DNA from: Chlorops oryzae | Taxonomy: Eukaryota; Arthropoda; Insecta; Diptera; Chloropidae | Assembly: GCA_020466095.1 (NCBI GenBank) | Contig: CM035806.1 | Span: 134,368,573 to 134,432,572, forward strand | Direction of reading: 5' to 3' | DNA: 64,000 nucleotides | Shown here: positions 52,186-64,000 of the stretch, piece after piece | Layout of the letters: each line of letters starts with the position of its first letter | Numbering within the stretch: position 1 is the stretch's first letter | Notes under the pieces: generated by a model | Seen by the model: the letters and a program-made list of their open reading frames with translations, nothing else | Told to the model about the DNA's origin: nothing | Database searches by the model: none | Position numbers and translations under genes: made by a program

Positions 52186-53906
52186 GTATGTGTGTTTTAT
52201 TAAATTTGGTTTTTATTTAAGTTAAATTAAATACTTAAAAGTAATCATACACTAATCAAAGTAATCATACATTATTCAATTGAATTTCAATTCAATTCAA
52301 ATTATTTGCTATGTACATTGAGGCAAGTCTTATGTTGTACTTACATCACAGGTAAAGAATTAAATTTTAAGTATTTTGAACTACTTTTAATTTATTTGAT
52401 TAAAATATTATTTAAATTCAATAAAATGAAATTGATCAAAATCTATTCCCAATGGAATTTAGATTATTTGGAATTACTTTGAATTTATTTTATTAGTTTT
52501 ATAATTATTTTAAACATCTGAAATTATTATATCGATTAATTTGAACTTTTTTGAATTATTTGTGACAATTTTTTTTTTTTTTTGCCTAATATTAGTTGAA
52601 ATAAATTTGCTCAAAAATAACTCAAAATTAGTCCCGATTAAATTTCAATGATTTTAAAATTATTTTGATTTATTTTACAAAAAGTTGATTGAAATCAAAA
52701 ATAATCCAACACAATCTAAATTCAATTACGGAATTTTTTAGCCGCCTTATTCATACTAAAATTTTTAAATTTAAAACATTAAGGGTATTCACAAAGGCGT
52801 CGGAAAATAGGAAAATTTTAACTGCTTAAAAAGTTGTGGAAGATACAAAGTTTAATTTTTTTTTTTTAAGAAGTCGCAATTTTCCGATTTTCCGACTTTC
52901 CAACGTTTTTAACACGTCTTTGTGAATACCCCTATCGTTTAAATGTCAAATTTCCATACAAAAATTGAATTTAAAGCATTCGGGCATGCTCTAGAAATCG
53001 AATCCATTAAAAAATTCGAAATCACTGTGATTTCAATAGAAATTTTTATGCTTTCCAGACGTACAACGAAATCTCCAGATTTCAGACAATTTTAGAATAA
53101 CTTTGACATTTGAAGTCCAGGCGATTTCAATTTTCTTCTGAAATCCGGAGATTTCGTTATACGTCTGGAAAGGATATTAAGCTATTTGAATTTTTTTTTA
53201 TGGGGATTCGATATCTAGAGCATGCCTCAAAATTTCAATTAATTAATCATCAAATGGATGATTATTTTGGAATTAAAATTTTTGTGTTTAAAGGTATCAC
53301 GGTTCTTTTAAATTTATCGATATTTATATATAAGTAAGCGAGTACGGCCTTCGTTTTTTGAAGGTTCTTGATCAGCGAGGATACCGGAGCATGACCGGAA
53401 TTCGACCTAGTGGCATAATTGATTGAAGCCTTATATTTGATAATCGATAATTTTTTTTTTTTTTTGGAGCAAACAACGGTTGAAGATGGCTGTTATAACT
53501 ATTAACAGAGATAGAAATTTTTTCTGTTTCCTTGGGGCACATCCGAAATCGTAGCATCCAAAGAAAATTTCAGCTACATACATACAACGCGTTCTTCGAA
53601 TCAAATCAATATGCTCAACCAACGATTTTAGAGCATATCGGTTGTTCGCGACGCGTCGGTTGTTCGGATGAATGGACGACTTGTTGTGTATCGAAAGATC
53701 GAAGAGGGTCGTTTTGTGCTTAATGCGTTATGATTGCAGGGTTTGAGCAACGCCGAATGTCGACGAATGTCTGGAAGTAGAAGTGATTAAAACAAAAAAG
53801 GCGTCTTCCTGTGATAGATTCACACATTTTTAAGGGCCTTAGTTGGAATTCGAATGATATTGTTAGGTTGTGTTAATATCTATCGAGGGATGAGCAGAAA
53901 GTTCCG
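52186..53906. other. AT-rich stretch with one MITE
   Basis: AT-rich sequence with many AATTGAATT words. One element-like pair (52783-52931) is listed separately. No supported coding exon. Confidence 0.45.
52783..52931. mobile_element. GGGTATTCACAAAG MITE
   Basis: Ends GGGTATTCACAAAG and its inverse CTTTGTGAATACCC, with inner GTCGGAAAAT/ATTTTCCGAC. 149 bp. No clean target duplication. A single matching end (GGGGTATTCACAATAGCG) occurs near 19687. Confidence 0.65.
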
Positions 53907-54061
53907 TTATAAGCAAGCCTGTAGAGAGAAACTTGGGGCCCGGGGGATTTTTTTCCGGGGTCCCCTCACAACAGTGTGCCAATTGTGGACCTTTTCAGAA
54001 AGCCCGAGCCCGGGGGAAAATCCCCCTTTTCCACCACCCCTCTCTACAGGCCTGCTTATAA
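53907..54061. mobile_element. CCTGTAGAGAG MITE with GC-rich interior
   Basis: Inverted ends TTATAAGCAAGCCTGTAGAG and TTATAAGCAGGCCTGTAGAG (one mismatch). The interior has GGGGCCCGGGGG and its near inverse. No target duplication was identified. Confidence 0.65.
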
Positions 54062-54347
54062 GGCATGCGCTTGATGATTCCAATGGTTTTCTAGACTTTA
54101 TGCCAAGTATAAGAGGCTCCTTTATAGTCTTGAAAGTCTCAAGAGTACTTTGTCTCAATAGGCGTGGTCTCAGAGCATATTTAAATAAGTATTGTTCACT
54201 ATAACACCATTATTTGTTAATTCGTTTTTATTGATAATAGAACGATATACCATTGGTAGATCCCCGATTCTCTTTTCATCAAATCCCAATTCGAAATCCA
54301 CATTCAAGCGAAGGCCTCAGTCCTTCCTAGCTCCTTATACATACATA

Positions 54348-55457
54348 CAGGCGCGCAGCCAGGGGGGAGTTTTGGGGGTTCCTCTTGGAATGATCAAAAT
54401 GTGTCAAGTCAGTCTAACTTATTAAAATGTGCCTTACAAAAAGGCGAATTTCTTATATCTCTTCATTGTATAAACCAAGTTTTTAGTTACACATTTGTTT
54501 TATGTAAATATTTACAAGGTAGAAACATTGATCTCAAATATACTGTTGTCCTAGCAGAAATATGCTTAGAGAATATTCAAACCTTTTGAAGTAACGCTGA
54601 GGAAGAATTTCAGAAATTGTTTAAAAACGCTGAGAAGCAAGCTTTATCAAGCGGACTTCTTTTGCAAAAACCTAGGCTCGCACATTCTCAGGACCACGAA
54701 GCACATTTTCATACTAAAAGTGTTGAATATTATTATCGTATTTCCCTTTATTTACCTTTTTTGGATGCATTTATTGTCAACTTAACCAATCGCTTTTCAA
54801 AACACAAGGATATTCTTCTTGGTTTTCAAGTTTTATTTCCTCAAAGCGATACTGCAAAAGTTGATGATTTTTAAGACAAATTTAAAAAACTCTTTCAGTT
54901 TTATCAAGATGATTTAGAGGGAAATTTTGATGATTCAAAAATGGAGCTCACTATTTGGTATAAATTAATTAATAATTTAGAAAAAAATGAAAGACCAAAA
55001 ACAGTGTTTGACGCTATAAAATTTTGTAAAAAAGATATTTTACCAACTATTTTTATTTTATTAACTATTTTGGCTACTCTTCCAATAACCACATGTGAAA
55101 ATGAGAGATCGTTTTCAACTCTCCGCCGACTCAAAACTTATCTTAGATCTACAATGACAGAACAGAGGTTAAATGCCTTAGCACTCCTCCACGTCCATCG
55201 AGATCTTACTCCCAGTGTAGAGGACATACTAAATAAACTTGCTGAAAGCAAGCGCAGACTTAACATTGCACTTTAAATTGAATAAGTTCCGTCGAAAATA
55301 CTTTTTTTACTTTGTACACCTTATAAAAATGTAAAATATTTATGTAAATATATTTTAATTATCTATTTTGTAAGCTTTTTACGAAAATAAAAACAAAAAA
55401 TATTTAGAAAAATTTTCTGCGAACCCCTCCCAAATTGAAATCCTGGCTGCGCGCCTG
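54348..55457 (+). mobile_element. hAT element with transposase remnant, TSD CATACATA
   Basis: A 1110-bp element. Perfect 16-bp ends CAGGCGCGCAGCCAGG and an 8-bp duplication CATACATA (54340-54347, 55458-55465). The duplication falls in a CATA microsatellite, so it is less decisive alone. The interior keeps the C-terminal part of a hAT transposase, so this is an internally deleted copy. Confidence 0.92.
54401..55276 (+). pseudogene. hAT transposase C-terminal remnant
   Basis: A single frame runs the whole length with two in-frame stops (TGA at 54587-54589, TAA at 54872-54874). It ends with the hAT dimerisation region: ATLPITTCENERSFSTLRRLKTYLRSTM and LNALALLHVHRD. The pattern P-x-T-x-x-x-x-ERSFS-x-L is diagnostic for the hAT C-terminal domain and is closest to the ZMYM/KIAA-like group in style. 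The N-terminal zinc finger and most of the catalytic core are absent. No frameshift was needed. Confidence 0.88.
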
Positions 55458-55465
55458 CATACATA

Positions 55466-58400
55466 CATATACCGGTTTAGTTCAGAGTGCCCACTTATCT
55501 CAATAGAACGCTATACGTATTTCTTTCTACATATTTGGATCATTCGGTATATCTAAAAAGGTCAACTGCTACGAAGATCCTCTTCGATGGCACTATCGGG
55601 TCAAATGGCAAATGTGTCAAAGCAACAACCTTAGCAATGGATCAGTCCAATACTCTCCGACGACTCGCCCTCAAGTGAACATATTTTGAAATGAAAACAT
55701 CCTCAATTTTCGAATTGAGACACAATGTCGATTTTTTTTTTTTTTTTTTTTTGGATTTTCGACCAAGGCGGCCGCATCCAATCAACTTAAAATGAGGTTA
55801 CGATTCGTGGAAGAAGGCAAGTCATATATGTGCAGGTTGAATGAACCCCACGTTCTGGCCTCTTTTTGTAGGTCTTTTTTTTTTAACTGATTCCATATCA
55901 TATTGCGATAACATGAAGGAAGCGGTGATGCTGCTTCGGCTTGGGCTTCGTCGGCGGCTTCTGGTTGTACTTCTTTGAATTAACGATTTGACCGGGCGGG
56001 CGGGCATACAGCACGGGTCGACATTTGCGCTAGCCCCTACGGTGGGCTGGGAAGCGCGTTGGTCGTCCGTCAGTCAGTCAGTTAAGTGTACGTGCTAAGT
56101 TAAAGGCATATTGAGGGCGTTGAAAAGACAAAGACGAAGACGAAGAAGAAAGAAGAAGAAGAAGAAGAAGAAATACCGAAGCAAAAGAAAGGAAGATGAG
56201 AGGAATTGAGAAAAGAAAAGAACGATTCACCAACAAAATGCCAACTTGTAATTTTGCAATTTTCTGCCAAAATCCATTGCCCCCGGCATGGGCTCGCTCA
56301 TCTTACCGTTGATGTTATTTCTGTTGCTGTTTGGCAATTTCTTTTGGCTGCTTTGTTTGGACGCAATTAATTTTGAACTTGCTCGCTGCTTTAATGGCCA
56401 ACAGGTTTCCCATTACCATTGCCATTCTATCATCCATGTTCATTTCCTTCGATTTTGGACGATTGTGTTAACCCTTTTTGGTCAGATTGCGAGTTTGGGT
56501 TCGGCATCGGCATCGGCTTTCAATGCGAACTCGCACTCGGAATTGAATTTCGGTTTCGGTTTTGGTTTCGCCTCCAGAATTTATCACTCGACCCACCGTC
56601 TGTCCGTCGGTCCTTTTCAATTACGCTTTACCCTTTGGTGTGGTTTTGCTTTCTTCCTTTTATAATTCCTTTAATTAACGAAGAAAAGAATCAGCTCCTC
56701 CTTAGGAGGAAAAATATGTTCTCCGTGGTGAAAGCGAGGCATTTTTATTACCTTGTTGGAGCATAATTTTTGGCGGATTTTGTTTTTGTTTTTTTTTGTT
56801 AGTGTCCGACAACAGTTATGGAAATGTACAGTTACGTCTCGCTTTCTCCTGGTAAATTGGGACATAACTTTATTATGTTCTTTCTGGAGGAATTTCAAAG
56901 AAAAAATCCAATAACTTGAAGCAGGTGAAGGTTTTGACTCATAGAGGGGAGTCTCCTTTGCAACTCCGTTTTTAACTGGAAAATTTCCAGAGCGGCGAAA
57001 AAACAGAACCCCATTAGAACCATCATAGAGGCGGAGAACAATTGTTTTTTTTTGACTGAAAGTGGCACAAAAGCTGGACCCTTGAAATTATAATTCGAAT
57101 AGAAGAAATCAGTGAAAATCCGGCGCGTATGAAGGAAATTATTTATGGAGGGGTTCTAAGCACAGCAGAATTATATATCGTTACTATTTTGTCATATTCT
57201 TTTGTGATTCCTCGAATTTCGGATGGAATTTGAGTCTCAAGACCAATTCCTGCAAACGCCCCTACCAGATGAAAAGAAAAAAAAAAATAAATAAATAAAA
57301 AGAGGTTTAAGACCCTTTTCTGTGGTCTCTTGGAATGAAATATCTTTCAAGGCTTATTCAATTGAAAGTAATCCGCCCTTTAAGCCAATCTCCCACCCGT
57401 TCGCCCGAAAAACAACCTCCGGTGTACGCAGCTGAAAATTATTTTGAGCCGCCAATGCGTAGCACAGTTGAGTTTCCCGGATGCATGACGCAGAAATGGC
57501 AAGCGTTTTTGTTATTGCAACATTAGCAGCAGCCGCAGCGAACGCCGCGCCCCACATCATCACATCGTAGGTTCAGTTCTCTGCGTTTTGACACCTTCAG
57601 CTTCAACCGAGAGTTATAAATCAAGACGCTGAAAAGCCAAAGCCTTTCACTTGCACAAAGTTGTTGGAAGTCGGACACTCGCCTTCAAATGTGGGGTATC
57701 AACATTTTAAATGTAGGCACAAAAGGTTGAGAGGAGGGGGTTGGTTTGCGTCAAAGTACACTTGTCCCTGAAACTGTGCAACTTTCTCGCAACTCCGCAG
57801 TCCGCAGTCCGCAGTGCATTCAATCAATCCTAATAACAACGCGCGCTACGGAATGGAATTAGGAGAAAACTTTTCAAACGTTGATCGTTGGTCACCCTAC
57901 ATTTTCAAATCACAGCAATAACAGATTGTTTCTTTCGATTGTGAAACTTTCTTTTTCAGTCCTTGTGGACTGCTGGACAAAAGAAAAAAAAAAAAACAAT
58001 CCCGATAAATAAATTTAGGGGGAAAGAGATGCAACCAAGGCTGTGCATGCCTACGATGGGCAAAAGGAATATTCTATATTGTTAATCTTAAGAATCCTCA
58101 TCAAAATTCCCAAAAGTACCTACGACAGAAAAAAGGGTCACCTAGCAGTTTTTAAGTAAATAAGTACATATATCTACGACATCCTCATCTCTCCCCTTTT
58201 GGGGTGTCTGGGCCCGGATGGAGTCACGTTTTCGTATCCCTATTTCTGCTATGCTAGTAAAACATCTATTGTAGTAGGAATTGTATGGACATGAAGAGGT
58301 CTGTCGTCGATAAATTTGGAGACCCGGTGAGTTTTTGGTTTCCAGAACAGACCGAGAAAAGGACCTATGTGTATATTTCAGCAATTAGGGCCAGACCCCC

Positions 58401-59427
58401 AATCAGGAAACAAGTGTCCCTAAGAAAAAAAAAAAAAAAAAACAGATCATCACCTTGTTTGCTAGGAACCAAACTTCCTTGCAGAAGCCGTGGAACGAGG
58501 CAAACCACTCTCGTCAGGTTTGGATATTTACGATTTCTATTAAGCATCGAGTTGATCGAGGAACAATAGATTCCCGAATATTGCTCTCCAATATTCGACT
58601 TTATAGTGCTAAAGAAAATAAATCTTTGCCTTTTGAATTGGGTTAAGGTGCGCTCTGGGCCTGCGAATTTTTGCGAACTGTTTCACGACATTATTATTGG
58701 AATCGTCAATTATTTTACTGGACTCGGACTGATAAAACGGGGGAGTTTCCGCATCCGCTATTTTGCTATCTAATCTATACCTAAATGTCTCAATTCCAGG
58801 TGCGCACGCAGAAAAATATTTTCGGAGGTATCTTAGGCACTACATATAAAATCATATATCGTGACACTATTATATCATGTTCTTTTGTGATAGGACATCG
58901 AATTCTTTATGTTGAGAATTGTAAAGAAAAAATTGTAAATATTAAATACAATAAGTGCTTAGATATAAATAAATGAAATGAAATGAAAATGAAAAAATGA
59001 ATTCCGGAAGGGATTTGAACAACAAAACCACATCCTGAGAACGCCCCCACCCAATGCCATAGAATAAGTAAAACAGCAATAAGACCCTTTTTCTGAGATC
59101 TCTTCGAATGAATAAGTTTTTTTTTTTTTTAACGCTTATTCAATTGAAAGTAATTGTGTATCGTCCCTCCGATGAGCACTGGAGCTCACTGCCGATTGTT
59201 CTTATAATTTGCTTATAAATGGATTTTGTCATGTCTGGAGTGGGTCCATAATTGAATCTTAAAGCTGTAAATTGATCCTCTCATCGTTAAATGAGAAAAG
59301 TGCGAAGCGCTGCTGAATTATTCGGCAATTTTCTAATTGAGCTGTCGCGACTTTGAATTTAGGATGTATGGGTACATACCATATATGTATGTATGTTATG
59401 TATATATATTTTTCTTTCTTGTAAAAG
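55466..59427. other. long stretch without supported gene
   Basis: Contains T-runs (55730-55752), an AAGAAG run (56140-56170), and two diverged copies of one sequence (about 57110-57375 and 58797-59155). The open frames at 56288-56766 (Phe/Gly-rich) and 60.4-61.3 kb look like low-complexity artefacts. No exon is called. Confidence 0.4.
57110..59155 (+). repeat. pair of diverged direct repeats
   Basis: 57110-57375 and 58797-59155 share the same order of words: TATATCGT-ACTATT, TTCTTTTGTGAT, a short spacer, AACGCCCC, AAGACCC-TTTTCTG, CTCTT-GAATG, and GCTTATTCAATTGAAAGTAAT. Divergence and indels are large. It is either an old local duplication or two copies of an unnamed repeat. Confidence 0.65.
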
Positions 59428-59429
59428 TA

Positions 59430-59893
59430 CAGTAGAATCCCAATAATCAGAATACAGTGAAACCGAGGATATTCCGTACAATATTTCGAATAAAGCCGGA
59501 TAATAGATTTCAAAGTCAAATTAAACAATAAATTCGAATCTCTTTTTAGTAACAGATATTTTAATAAACGACAATAAAAATAGTTCCGGATAATCAGATA
59601 CAGCCGGGTAATCGATTTCAAGGTCAAGTCAAACAATTATAAGACTTTAAAATTAGTTATTAACTTAGATGTGTTAATTGGAGCCTTCAAGAATGAGTCG
59701 GCATAAGCGGATAAATCCGGATAAACAATTTCAAAGTCAAGTAAAAAAATAAATTTAAATAAATTTTGTTGTTGTAAATTTGGTAACTATAGTCATTAAA
59801 ATGAACACTGATCAGATCAGATAAGCCCGGATAATCGAAAAAAAAATCTAGATAGTCGGATAATCGGATATCCGGAACATCGAGATTCTCCCG
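59430..59893. mobile_element. Tigger/pogo-type MITE (CAGTAGAATCCC end)
   Basis: A 464-bp element with TA on both sides (59428-59429, 59894-59895). Left CAGTAGAATCCCAATAATC and right (inverted) CGGGAGAATCTCGATGTTC are related but diverged. Inside, three copies of GGATAAT-GATTTCAAAGTCAA recur at roughly 100-bp steps (59500, 59604, 59715). The wording is like pogo/Tigger ends. Confidence 0.7.
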
Positions 59894-59895
59894 TA

Positions 59896-62800
59896 TCGAA
59901 TAACTTTCTTGATTGTCAATGCAACGCCAGTAAGGTCAAGGAACACATTGACCGAAGAAGAGCAGGCATAAAAGTGTGCAAAGTGTGGAAACAGAAAAAT
60001 TGAAAACGAAAAACAGATTGCGGAATTATGAAAGTTCTTTTTTTAATTTTTTTTTTACTCACAGCAGCACAAATCGTTCTGAAATGGGCGAACGCGCATG
60101 CGCTCGAGGATTTCTATAATTAGAGCTTGATTTCTATGCCGCGGCATGGCGTTTGCGTTAGAGTGACCAGCCGCCCATTTGACCAATCGATGCCGGTATC
60201 TATGCGGATGTCTTTATAGATTTGCTTATTGCAATTTCTTCATACCACTTCCATGTCCAGCTGTAGTATGTGACATAAAAGAAAAAAAGTGCTTCTTTGG
60301 CTGCTGCTGCTGCTACTACTGCCTCTGCTGATGCTACTGCCGCGTCATCGTTTTTACCGCAAAAAGAAAAGCGCATTTCTTCTGCTGCTGCGATAATCTT
60401 TTCTTAGTTTTTGCTGTGATCGTCATGCGACGTCGAAATTGTCGCTGGAGAGAGAAGTTGCGGCAACGCCGCCGCCAACGCCAACGCCAACGTCAGCGAT
60501 AACATTAAAACAACAACACCAATAATAACAACATTTGATTCTCGTGTTCTCATATGGCAACGTGTGATCTTGTCGTACGTTTCTCTTCGTGCACATGCTC
60601 CTCTCGCGCCGACAACAACAACAGCAACATGGAAAGCTAGGCGCAGCGAGGCGAAGCTCAGCACAGCAGCACCCGAAGCAACATGTTGAATTATCTTCTT
60701 CGACTTCTTTGCTGCTGCTGCTGCTGCTGCTCTTTTCATTTTGGCTTTGGCTTTAGGCAGCACTTGCTGTCACTGTCGCTGTGGCCGTGGCAGCCCAAAT
60801 GCCACCCCCCGCACGACCACTTTTATTTTGCACTGCCTGTGGAAGTATTTTAACTTTTTTTTCTTTTCTTCTTTTTATTTTTCTTTCTGTTTTGCCTTCG
60901 TTTCTTTGCTTTTCTTTTCCGCTTTTGGTATTTTTTTTTGTTGTTTTTTTTTTTTTTTTGTTGCTTTCTTCGGTGATATTTTGTCGAAGACAACTGACTT
61001 CCCTGGCTCCGACTCCGACTCTGGCTGTGGCTCTGCATTTGGGCTGCGTCGACGCTCGCTGTCCGCTCGCGTTCGCATCGGGGCACTTCTGCAATGGAAT
61101 ATGGCACAATAGCGCAGTTCTTAAGTTCGCCGTTGGTCTGCTCCTCTTCAGTTTGTTGCTGACCATCGTTTCGAATGGATGTGCTTGCACAAAGTTCCGC
61201 AAGAAGATTAGAAGATTTCGGGAGCGAACGATACATTTTGAACGTTATTTTTTTTACTTAATTTTTTTGTTTTTTATTTTTTTGAATACTCCGAAAAGTT
61301 TTCTCTTTGTTAAATTTTTTTTTTCTTACGCTGCACGTGAACCCTAACATCGGATTGATACGCTGATTGATTGATCGATTGATCGACTTTCTTGTGTGTG
61401 TTCCAGCATTTTTAAGCGAATTTCGTAACATATTACCCGGTAAAAACAACTTTGCGCATAAAATTAATTCTTAAACTTACACAGAATTAAATTATTTCAA
61501 AAATTAATAGATAAAAAAAATAAAATAAAGCTAATAACGGAAAAGAAAATTCGAAATTCGAAATTGAAAAGTTGCCCACAGCGTACCTACACACGTCCGA
61601 ATTTCGGGTTTTTGAATTTATTTAAGTGTTCGAAGCCCAAAACCCCTGAAGGATTCAACGGGATTTGGTATTTTTCCTGTATTAAATAAAAATATTATAA
61701 ATTATTGCTTGTGGAAAGATAAACCTGCTTAAAAAATTAATATAAAATATAAAAAATAAAAATTTGAAATTTCCCAGCTGTCCTTAGGCAATTTAACCTT
61801 TAACCTTCTATCGCATACGACAAAAAAAAAAAAAGCGGAGACATGCGTTACCTATTTGTTGATAGAAAACGATAAATAATTATTGTTGAAGCCTAAATTT
61901 TTATACTTATGTATATAATGCAGTAAAGGGTTAATAAAACTATTTATGGCGGAAATTTTTTTCCAATCATTTCAGATTTCATGCAGAAAACTATTTAGCA
62001 CGAAAAATTTTTTTTTCCATTTTATTTAATATGTCGTGCAGTTAAAGGGTTAAAGAATTGTAAGTTGACAGTTCGTGAATGGAGGGGGCGGCGGGAAATT
62101 TCTTGGGAATTACAATAATTCGCTCAACAGTTAGTTATGGTTGTTTATTCAATTTCTTTTTTTTATCCATTAACCCTTTAACGCATAGAGACAAATTTTT
62201 GGTCTCATGACTTCAACGAGTCATCAACATCAACTATTTACAGCATTGGTATAAATCGTTTATTTTATGTAGGGCAGAATTTTTCTCTTTTACGTTAAAG
62301 GGTTAAATCTACTATCCAAAACTTAAGATAAAATAATGCCTTGTAATAATTTTACCCTTAATATCGGACTGGTGCCTCTACGAACCAACCTGTTAATATG
62401 GACAATTATTACTAGCTTTTGAAACAAGGCTTTTAAGGGTTAAGAACAAAGAATGAAAGATCAGAAAGTAAGAAGAAGAGAAACAAATTCAATAGAAAAC
62501 AAAATGAATTCACATGGACACCCAAGATGACCAAAGAAATGGATAAGTGGACGAGAGCTCTGCCGCCGCTGTCTCTGCTGCCTCTGTTGAGCTCAATTAC
62601 CAAGATGCTGTTGCCGTGTTGCCGTGTTGCCGTTGCCAGAATATAACGGTGAATGCCAAACGAGCTTGCAACTTTATTGTTGCTCCACCATCATCTCTGG
62701 CTATCCGCACGTCCGACTATTTGTCTACCGCAACTATTTATACGTTAACTCACTGACCAACGTATCGGCGTATCGGCGTTTCGGCGATTCGGGGCTGAGC

Positions 62801-64000
62801 TGTCAGGGTGGTGCAGCAGCCGATAGATCGATAGACCGATAGACCAATCGACCGATCGACCGATCGACCGGCTTACCACATGCTCAAAAAATGAGAAAAT
62901 AAGTGACCACGAAACACAACAGCCAATTAGTCAGTCAGTGAGGCAAATAGTGGGTAAAAAAGCAAAAAAAAAAAAAAGGAAAGGAAATTCAACGAAAGAA
63001 AACCGATTAACGTTGTTCCTGCTCATCTTAGAATATTTTATTGTAGAAGCTTTCGTGCGTGTGTCTGCCTTTTTGTGTGCCTGTGGTGTTAAATTTAACC
63101 GTTATTTGAACAAACCTTGCAAGATTTTGATGCTCATAATCATAAGCCTTATCCTCCTGGATAATTATTCTCATTAGAAGGAATTTAACCCTTTCAATTC
63201 CAAAAATATTCGCGTATGAAATCGCCTTTGGTCTTGCCTTTTTGCCAATTTGTACCTTTCACATTTTTGTGGTAAATTCTATCAAAAGCCATGTGAGAAT
63301 TGATTAATCGCCCACATAAAAAATATCTACTTTTGGGATATGTTCAAGGATCTTTATCTTTCCCTTTCTCATTCTATTTCTCATTGGTACATTCGTTCAG
63401 TGACTTCACTTTTCCATATTCCCTTTGCTGAGAGTAATGGGCAGGCAATGATTCTACTGTTGAACTCTGTGATTTTTCTTCAAAAGGACATTGCATCCAT
63501 TTATCCCGAAAAGTGAGACGAAATCGAGAACCAAAATTGACTTGATTTCAAGGCAAGGCAGCGCAGGGCAAGGCGACACGAGGTATGTAAGTAGGTGGCC
63601 CTTGGCAGGTCAGGTGCAGATGGCCGGCTAAGGTAGCAAGGAACACAAGTTGAAACGCGTTGTAGACAGAGCGTCCGAATGGGAAGCATCGCTTAAATTT
63701 GACGAGGCCGTGTCTTTTATTTTTTAATTTTTTTTTACTTATTTATTTATTACTTTTTTTTTTTTTTTTAATAATTTTTTGCTTTTCGTGTCTGCGTCTT
63801 TCCAATGCTTTGATTGTAGCTTTTGATCTCCATGCGGTTCGATCTGTTGCGCCTTTGCGGTTTTGAGGAAACTCTCATGTGACCCTACGTTCCAAGACTT
63901 TGTACGATGAACTTGTACCGCCGACGTGAAAAAGAAATTTGTCCACCGCAACTTTTACCGATTTTTCTTAGTTGTTTTTTTCTTCTCCATTTTGGTTTGA
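59896..64000. other. terminal stretch without supported gene
   Basis: CTG/CAG-type runs at 60300-60330 and 60710-60735, GCCAAC repeats at 60475-60495, CAA-rich leader-like sequence at 60505-60630, long T-runs at 60930-60960, and a GATCGACC run at 62822-62872. Several long open frames here are driven by low complexity. No gene is called. Confidence 0.4.
62822..62872. repeat. GATAGACC/GATCGACC octamer repeat
   Basis: About six tandem 8-bp units of the form GATMGACC between 62822 and 62872. Seen directly. Confidence 0.85.

Noticed and set aside
60404..61347. Several overlapping open frames of 120-190 codons
   Set aside because: Driven by CTG/CAG, T-run and GC-rich low-complexity sequence. Frames overlap on both strands and show no domain.

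Overview
The window looks like nuclear DNA of a higher fly (Brachycera). It is AT-rich, has short fly-type introns, many CATA/TATG microsatellites, and a very dense load of class II transposons. A tephritid is plausible but is not proven by sequence I can see. No bacterial or viral gene organisation is present.

Positions 1-14.5 kb hold the 3' two thirds of one host gene on the + strand. Nine exons (722-14486) splice in frame to 1062 codons plus stop. They encode a type I membrane protein: three CUB-like domains, one LDL-receptor class A module, one transmembrane helix, and a long disordered cytoplasmic tail with two PPxY motifs and a Gly-Asn repeat. The 5' end lies upstream of the window. Fly proteins of this general build include Culd and Neto. 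I do not assign a symbol. The large introns are packed with transposons, including a full-length Himar1-type (irritans) mariner with an intact transposase in intron 7.

From 14.5 to 64 kb I find no convincing host protein-coding exon. There are two weak candidates for untranslated leader exons with good splice donors (ending at 22463 and 52185). The rest is intergenic or intronic DNA with nested mobile elements: a second mariner with one nonsense codon, a decayed cecropia-type mariner, a Tc1 relic split by a hAT element, a Tigger/pogo relic, a hAT transposase relic, a Harbinger-like element with a MADF protein, foldback elements, and many MITEs with exact 8-bp or TA target-site duplications.

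The most unusual signal is a set of inverted-repeat elements with 2-bp target duplications (termini CCCAGCGG or CACCGAGAGAAA) that carry tRNA-like modules with A-box and B-box motifs. Seven such modules occur in this window, some within nested copies, and one copy has lost its module by an apparent TGGC microhomology deletion. A second unusual element (7604-8700) carries a small intron-containing gene and repeated AATAACGTT motifs. All mobile-element classifications rest on termini, target duplications and visible coding fragments, not on database searches.
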